Under the pieces are notes generated by a model, which was not told the DNA's origin, searched no databases, and saw only the letters and a list, made by a program, of their open reading frames with translations. Below, one piece after another: positions 59,358 to 64,000 of a stretch of 64,000 bases of DNA. Position numbers and translations under genes: made by a program. The DNA is from Limosilactobacillus urinaemulieris (GTDB lineage Bacteria > Bacillota > Bacilli > Lactobacillales > Lactobacillaceae), in NCBI RefSeq assembly GCF_014838745.1, contig NZ_JABUXR010000007.1, forward strand, positions 1 to 64,000, written 5' to 3'. Position 1 is the first letter of the stretch, and the number at the start of each line of letters is the position of its first letter.

Positions 59358-60218
59358 ATGAAAAAATTAACTGATCAAATCCTGTTTGACGTTATTAAGC
59401 CACGTCCTAACGATAGCTTTAAGGGAACATACGGGAAGGTAACCTTAATTGGCGGTAACCGTAACTTTGGTGGAGCAATTATTATGGCATCTACTGCTGC
59501 TGTATGTTCTGGTGCCGGACTAGTTACCACTGCTACTGATCCTAGTAATTCAGGAGCTCTTCATTCACAACTACCAGAAGCAATGTTTGCTGATTTTAAT
59601 AATGCTGACCAAGTAGCATCCTTAGTTGAACCTGCTACAACGGTGGTCGTTGGTCCAGGCCTTGGGGATGATCAAACCGGCTTAGCAATTCTTAAAAATG
59701 TTTTTGACCATACTAACGAAAAGCAAAACGTTGTTATTGACGGTTCTGCGATTACCCTAATGGCTCGAGAAGGCCTCGCTCAACCAAAGGGTAATATTAT
59801 CTACACCCCGCACCAAATGGAATGGCAGCGTCTTTCAGGAATTAAAATAACAGAACAGAGCGAAGAACGAAATCGGGAAGCACAAGCAAAGTTAAACGCC
59901 ACAGTCGTTCTTAAAAAGCACCATACAGAGATTTATACTAATGATGATGTTTATCAATTAACAATTGGTACTCCTGCTCAAGCTGTTGGTGGCATGGGTG
60001 ATACGCTTGCCGGAATGGTTGGTGGTTTTACTGCCGAATTCTCCAAGGCTCCATTAAAGGCAGTTTTAGCAGCTGTCTATGCTCATAGTGCGGTAGCTGA
60101 ACAGATCGCCAAAAATCAATACCTCGTTCTTCCACACCAAATCAGTCGAGCCCTACCATCATTTATGAAGAAAATGGAGAGCGGTCAGACTGAGCACCAG
60201 ATTGGTTTCCTGAGTTAA
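59358..60218 (+). CDS. nnrD: ADP-dependent NAD(P)H-hydrate dehydratase
   Basis: A 286-residue ribokinase-like protein. GKVTLIGGNRNFGGAIIMASTAAVCSGAGLVTTAT at the N-terminus and GTPAQAVGGMGDTLAGMVGGF (catalytic Asp) are signatures of the YjeF C-terminal family. It repairs hydrated NADH and NADPH using ADP. AAAGGAG sets the start. The epimerase domain is not fused here. Confidence 0.92.
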   Translation: MKKLTDQILFDVIKPRPNDSFKGTYGKVTLIGGNRNFGGAIIMASTAAVCSGAGLVTTATDPSNSGALHSQLPEAMFADFNNADQVASLVEPATTVVVGPGLGDDQTGLAILKNVFDHTNEKQNVVIDGSAITLMAREGLAQPKGNIIYTPHQMEWQRLSGIKITEQSEERNREAQAKLNATVVLKKHHTEIYTNDDVYQLTIGTPAQAVGGMGDTLAGMVGGFTAEFSKAPLKAVLAAVYAHSAVAEQIAKNQYLVLPHQISRALPSFMKKMESGQTEHQIGFLS

Positions 60219-60249
60219 TCACTTTTACAATTAAAATTTTAAAAATAAA

Positions 60250-60284
60250 GAGTCCGGGAAAGACGGTTTGTTTTTCCCGGACTT
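60250..60284. terminator. Bidirectional terminator between convergent genes
   Basis: AGTCCGGGAAA / TTTCCCGGACT 11-bp stem between nnrD and the flippase gene. Confidence 0.8.
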
Positions 60285-60313
60285 TAACTATTCCCAGCTT
60301 CTTCAGTTTTACG

Positions 60314-61945
60314 TTAACTCATATGGAATAATTGTCGTAATCTTTGTGCTCGGCTACCAAGCAACTTATCCGCAAGACGGAAGTGTAATGATAAGTAACC
60401 ATAGACTCCTGCCCCAACAATAACGCCAATTACTAAAGTGAAGAAAGCAGTATAACGCCCATAAGGACTAATAAATAATCCTAATAAAAGCATTACACCC
60501 TTAGTAGCCACTAACATAACAAGTGAGTATGCCAAGATTTGGTTGGTTGGCAACGCCATCTGTTCGAAGTTCAAACGGAATTCCTGATTAAATGAATGGA
60601 TAATAAGGTAATTAATAACCATCATCGCAATCCCCGTAGCCAGCAATGGTCCTAAGCCCTGCGCAATCCAGATACATGGGAATTGAATTACTAACTTAAT
60701 TAGTAGCCCAATTCCTAAGTATTTCATCATTCGCCGGTTTTCAGAAATCCCCTGCATCATTGCCGCTGCAACCGTATACAAACCTAACGGAATAGAGATG
60801 AAAGCAGCAAATTCCAGGACGATTACCCCAGCATGATTATACCGATAAAAGACAGTGTATACCTGTTGGGCAACCGCATATAATCCAAGAACAGCCGGAA
60901 TCATTACAAAATAAAAGAGCATTAGGACATTCTCAATTTGGTTTCTCATTCCCGCATGATCATTTCTTGCCCGTGCCATCGCCAATAACGGAATAGCAGT
61001 GACCGCTAAGGCATTTGCTAAGGCAATAATAATCATGTAAAGTTTATTGGCATTAAACGCAAACAAGGCATATAAAACATCAATTTGGTACTTAGAAAAA
61101 TGCCCGACTAATGGCATCATCCGCTTAAAACTATACTGATCAACTATCTGGAAGAGATTAATCCCTGATTCAATAATGATAAATGGAATTGATTGATAAA
61201 CGATCTTCAAGATTAGTTCAGTCGTTGATACTTCAGTGACTGGCTGTTCGATAGTACCGGTTCCGCGCATAACCCCCCGATACTTCAGCCATGCCAAGAA
61301 GAGAACGGCACAAGCACCAATCGCTCCAATAAAGGCAGCAAACGTTGACTGGCTAACTGCTGCAACCCAACTGCCCTTTTGAATCTTCATGATTAGGTAA
61401 GTTGCTCCTAACATGTAAATTATCCGAAAGAGCTGTTCCACAAACTGTGAAATTGCAGAGGGCGCCATCATACTGTATCCTTGGAAAATCCCCCGACTAA
61501 TTGCCATTAACGGGATAATGAAGATTGCCCAAGCTAACGACCGCAATACGGGAATTAAGTTTGTATCACCATTGTAAACGATTGGCCATGAAGCGATATA
61601 CATCATGATGGTACCGCAAATGACCCCCGACGCAAGTGCCATGTACAATGCCGATCGATTTAATTTTTGGCTGACCCCATACTCATTTAATCCATTATAG
61701 TGAGCAACCAGTTTGGAAATTGCTGATGGAATTCCAGCAGTTGAAATGGTAATAAAAAGACTATAAATATTATATCCTTGGGCATATAAGGCATTGGCCT
61801 CATCACTATAAGCCCCTAGCCAGGTAACCCAGGGAATAATATAAATTGCCCCAAGGATGCGCGAAGTAATATTTCCCGCTGTCATCCATGCTGAACCATT
61901 CAACATTTTTGAACGAGCAGTATCCTTTTGCTGTCCTTCACTCAT
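60314..61945 (-). CDS. Lipid II flippase-like / polysaccharide export protein (YtgP/SpoVB type)
   Basis: A 543-residue protein with about 14 membrane helices. The N-terminal KMLNGSAWMTAGNITSRILGAIYIIPW and GIPSAISKLVAHYN, and the mid-protein charged residues of MOP-superfamily proteins, match YtgP/MurJ-like flippases. It probably flips lipid II for cell-wall synthesis. It ends in a terminator shared with nnrD. Confidence 0.88.
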   Translation of the reverse strand: MSEGQQKDTARSKMLNGSAWMTAGNITSRILGAIYIIPWVTWLGAYSDEANALYAQGYNIYSLFITISTAGIPSAISKLVAHYNGLNEYGVSQKLNRSALYMALASGVICGTIMMYIASWPIVYNGDTNLIPVLRSLAWAIFIIPLMAISRGIFQGYSMMAPSAISQFVEQLFRIIYMLGATYLIMKIQKGSWVAAVSQSTFAAFIGAIGACAVLFLAWLKYRGVMRGTGTIEQPVTEVSTTELILKIVYQSIPFIIIESGINLFQIVDQYSFKRMMPLVGHFSKYQIDVLYALFAFNANKLYMIIIALANALAVTAIPLLAMARARNDHAGMRNQIENVLMLFYFVMIPAVLGLYAVAQQVYTVFYRYNHAGVIVLEFAAFISIPLGLYTVAAAMMQGISENRRMMKYLGIGLLIKLVIQFPCIWIAQGLGPLLATGIAMMVINYLIIHSFNQEFRLNFEQMALPTNQILAYSLVMLVATKGVMLLLGLFISPYGRYTAFFTLVIGVIVGAGVYGYLSLHFRLADKLLGSRAQRLRQLFHMS

Positions 61946-62038
61946 AACTTTTAAATCCTACCTTTTACTTTTTAAAATCAATACTAATCATTCTATCCTT
62001 AATGGAGCATTGTCGCAAATTATTTTAGGAAATCTTTG

Positions 62039-62302
62039 CTAATACTGTTCCAAATCAACCGTTACCATTTTTACCACGGCCTCTGGATGCGCTGCTTGCA
62101 CCTCAGCTAAATCACTAACTCGTGGTGCCTTTTCAAAATGGCCTAACTTATCATTTAGTGTAATGGCTAATCCTAACTTAGCGAACTCCATCGCTGTTGC
62201 CATATCCTTTCCCTGAGTAAACGCTTCGGGCAGATCCGGAAAATCAACTTCGATCTGATTATTCTTTTGCTGAAAAATTGCCGGATAACTAACAATTTCC
62301 AT
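62039..62302 (-). CDS. HicB-like antitoxin-family protein
   Basis: The start ATG 62302 (MEIVSYPAIFQQ) follows GAGGAA. The 87-residue product has the partial RNase H-like HicB fold (YPAIFQQKNNQIEVDFPDLPEAFTQGKDMATAMEFAKLGLA). No HicA-like toxin gene is adjacent, so it is a solitary member of unknown role. Confidence 0.78.
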   Translation of the reverse strand: MEIVSYPAIFQQKNNQIEVDFPDLPEAFTQGKDMATAMEFAKLGLAITLNDKLGHFEKAPRVSDLAEVQAAHPEAVVKMVTVDLEQY

Positions 62303-62361
62303 TTTGATTCCTCGCTTTTTCTTTTTTGAAACAACCAATATTTTACCACGAACGAAAAAGA

Positions 62362-62391
62362 TGAGACCGGAAAGTTAACTTTCCGGTCTCA
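62362..62391 (-). terminator. Terminator of leuS
   Basis: TGAGACCGGAAAG / CTTTCCGGTCTCA perfect stem followed by TCTTTTTCG on the minus strand. Confidence 0.9.
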
Positions 62392-62405
62392 TTCCTTATC
62401 ATTTT

Positions 62406-64000
62406 CTACTTAACAACGATATTTACGATCTTGTTTGGAACAACAATGACCTTCTTAACGTCCTTGCCATCCGTAAACTTTTGAACATGTTCATCAGCAA
62501 GAGCTAACTTTTGTGCTTCTTCGCGATCAATATTCTTTGCCATCTTAATCTTTGAACGAAGCTTCCCGTTAACTTGAATAATCATCTCAACTTCGTCTTC
62601 TTCTAATGCCTTGGGATCATATGTTGGCCATGGTTGATAGGCGATTGTATCACTAACGTTAAAATGACTCCACAATTCTTCAGCAACGTGCGGTACCACT
62701 GGTGAAATCATCTTAATAAATCCTTCCATGTATTCGACAGGAAGATCATCAGCCTTAAACGCTTCATTAACGAAGACCATTAATTGAGAAATAGCCGTAT
62801 TTAAGTGCATCCGTTCGTAGTCTTCAGTAACCTTTTTAACGGTCTGGTTATAAACCTTGGTCAGCTTACCATCATTAAAGTTAGAAACCCGATCACGAAG
62901 GTGGTTATTTTCATCCATCAATAAGCGCCATACCCGTTGAATCCACTTGTATGAGCCATGAAGCCCTTCTTCATCCCACGGAACGGATTCAGTTAATGGT
63001 CCCATAAACATTTCGTAAAGGCGAAGGGTATCCGCACCATATTTTTCAACAATATCATCTGGATTAACGACATTCCCTTTAGACTTGGACATCTTTTCAT
63101 GGTTAGCTCCCAGGATCATTCCTTGATTAACCAACTTCATAAATGGTTCCTTAGTTGGTACAAGACCCAAGTCGTATAAGACCTTATGCCAGAACCGTGC
63201 ATAAAGAAGGTGAAGAACAGCGTGTTCCGCCCCACCGACATACAGGTCTACTGGAGACCAGTAATCTAACGCTTCTTTTGAGGCAAATTCCTTACTGTTG
63301 TGTGGATCAGTATACCGGAGCCAGTACCATGATGAACCAGCCCATTGTGGCATTGTATTTGTTTCTCGTAACCCATGTCGACCTTGATCATCATAAACAT
63401 TGACCCAATCCTTAACGTTAGCCAATGGACTTTCACCAGTACCAGATGGTTCAATGTTATCAGTGTCAGGTAGTTTCAATGGTAATTCATCTTCTGGAAC
63501 TAAGGTGGTCCGACCATCATCCCAGTGAATTACTGGAATAGGTTCACCCCAGTAACGTTGCCGACTAAAGATCCAATCCCGAAGACGGTAATTGACCTTC
63601 TTGTGACCAGCATTATGTTCATCAAGCCATTCAATCATCTTTTTCTTGGCATCTGCAATATTCAAGCCATCCAAGAAACCAGAATTAATGTGCTTGCCAT
63701 CCCCGTCAAAGGCACCTTCTGAAAGATCAGCCCCTTCCATAATTGGCTTAATTGGTAAATCAAACTTCTTAGCAAAGTCATAGTCACGTTGATCACCAGA
63801 TGGAACTGCCATTACAGCACCTGTACCATATGATGCTAAGACATAGTCACTAATCCAAATTGGTAACTTTTCACCATTAACCGGGTTAATAACGTATGAA
63901 CCAGTGAATACCCCCGTTTTATCCTTATTCAGATCAGTCCGTTCAAGATCAGAACGCCGGGAAGCTTCTTCTTGGTACTTCTTAACTGCTTCCTTATTTT
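62406..64000 (-). CDS. leuS: Leucyl-tRNA synthetase, C-terminal two thirds (partial)
   Basis: The frame is open from 64000 to the stop at 62406 (531 codons) and continues outside the window. The first residues seen ([20 protein letters not shown]) belong to the editing domain, which continues through [17 protein letters not shown]. The KMSKS loop ([18 protein letters not shown]), anticodon-binding helices and C-terminal LeuS domain ([14 protein letters not shown]) follow. It charges tRNA-Leu. The 5' end and any T-box leader lie beyond the edge. Confidence 0.96.
   Translation of the reverse strand, partial: NKEAVKKYQEEASRRSDLERTDLNKDKTGVFTGSYVINPVNGEKLPIWISDYVLASYGTGAVMAVPSGDQRDYDFAKKFDLPIKPIMEGADLSEGAFDGDGKHINSGFLDGLNIADAKKKMIEWLDEHNAGHKKVNYRLRDWIFSRQRYWGEPIPVIHWDDGRTTLVPEDELPLKLPDTDNIEPSGTGESPLANVKDWVNVYDDQGRHGLRETNTMPQWAGSSWYWLRYTDPHNSKEFASKEALDYWSPVDLYVGGAEHAVLHLLYARFWHKVLYDLGLVPTKEPFMKLVNQGMILGANHEKMSKSKGNVVNPDDIVEKYGADTLRLYEMFMGPLTESVPWDEEGLHGSYKWIQRVWRLLMDENNHLRDRVSNFNDGKLTKVYNQTVKKVTEDYERMHLNTAISQLMVFVNEAFKADDLPVEYMEGFIKMISPVVPHVAEELWSHFNVSDTIAYQPWPTYDPKALEEDEVEMIIQVNGKLRSKIKMAKNIDREEAQKLALADEHVQKFTDGKDVKKVIVVPNKIVNIVVK

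Noticed and set aside
1-64000. CRISPR arrays, insertion sequences, transposases
   Set aside because: No regularly spaced repeats beyond the 11-bp iterons and no transposase-like protein were seen.

Overview
The window is AT-rich Firmicutes DNA that looks like a Limosilactobacillus (Lactobacillus) reuteri-type chromosome carrying a complete-looking, siphovirus-type prophage. The assignment rests on protein families (deoxyadenosine/deoxyguanosine kinase, PepV, YtgP-like flippase, a comG-ytxK-ackA cluster, LL-H-type holin) and low GC; no database was searched.

Left flank, 1-7.8 kb. The left edge holds the leader of a leftward rRNA operon behind three tandem promoters. Then come a DedA membrane protein and the leftward genes DUF1461, yutF-like, yutD-like, a phosphoesterase, ackA and a ytxK-like methyltransferase. 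The comG pseudopilin operon (comGG to comGD) follows and ends in a broken comGC; comGB and comGA are absent where the prophage begins.

Prophage, about 7.8/8.1-48.5 kb. Late genes run leftward. From right to left they are: ArpU-type late activator, an ORF-free structured RNA region with tRNA-like elements (33.05-34.4 kb), a ParB-domain/DNA methyltransferase gene split at a G9 tract, small and large terminase, portal, minor head protein, scaffold, capsid, connectors, tail tube, chaperones, tape measure, Dit, Tal with an NlpC/P60 domain, baseplate and Fn3/pyocin-knob genes, XkdX, two holin-like genes and a GH25 lysin. Early genes (35-43 kb) include a DnaC-like loader, a replication initiator, DUF1064 and ORF6C/DUF3102 proteins. 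The lysogeny switch (42.9-43.2 kb) has facing promoters and three copies of one operator, followed rightward by a CI-type repressor and an ImmA-type protease. An accessory strip follows (membrane protein, lipoprotein, unknown proteins, Abi_2-type abortive infection protein), then a tyrosine integrase and a tRNA-Leu gene.

Right flank, 48.6-64 kb. It holds tRNA-Leu(CAG), a YbjQ-family protein, an unidentified structured RNA, a CPBP protease, a deoxynucleoside kinase, a metallophosphoesterase, an organophosphate-type MFS transporter behind a cre-like site, two cell-wall enzyme genes each stopped by one in-frame stop codon, a universal stress protein, PepV, NAD(P)HX dehydratase, a lipid II flippase-like protein, an orphan HicB-like protein and the 3' part of leuS.

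The most unusual points are the 1.3-kb ORF-free RNA unit behind five 11-bp iterons, the homopolymer-switched methyltransferase, fibronectin domains divided by in-frame stop codons at equivalent positions, and the abi gene whose ribosome-binding site lies inside a terminator-like hairpin.
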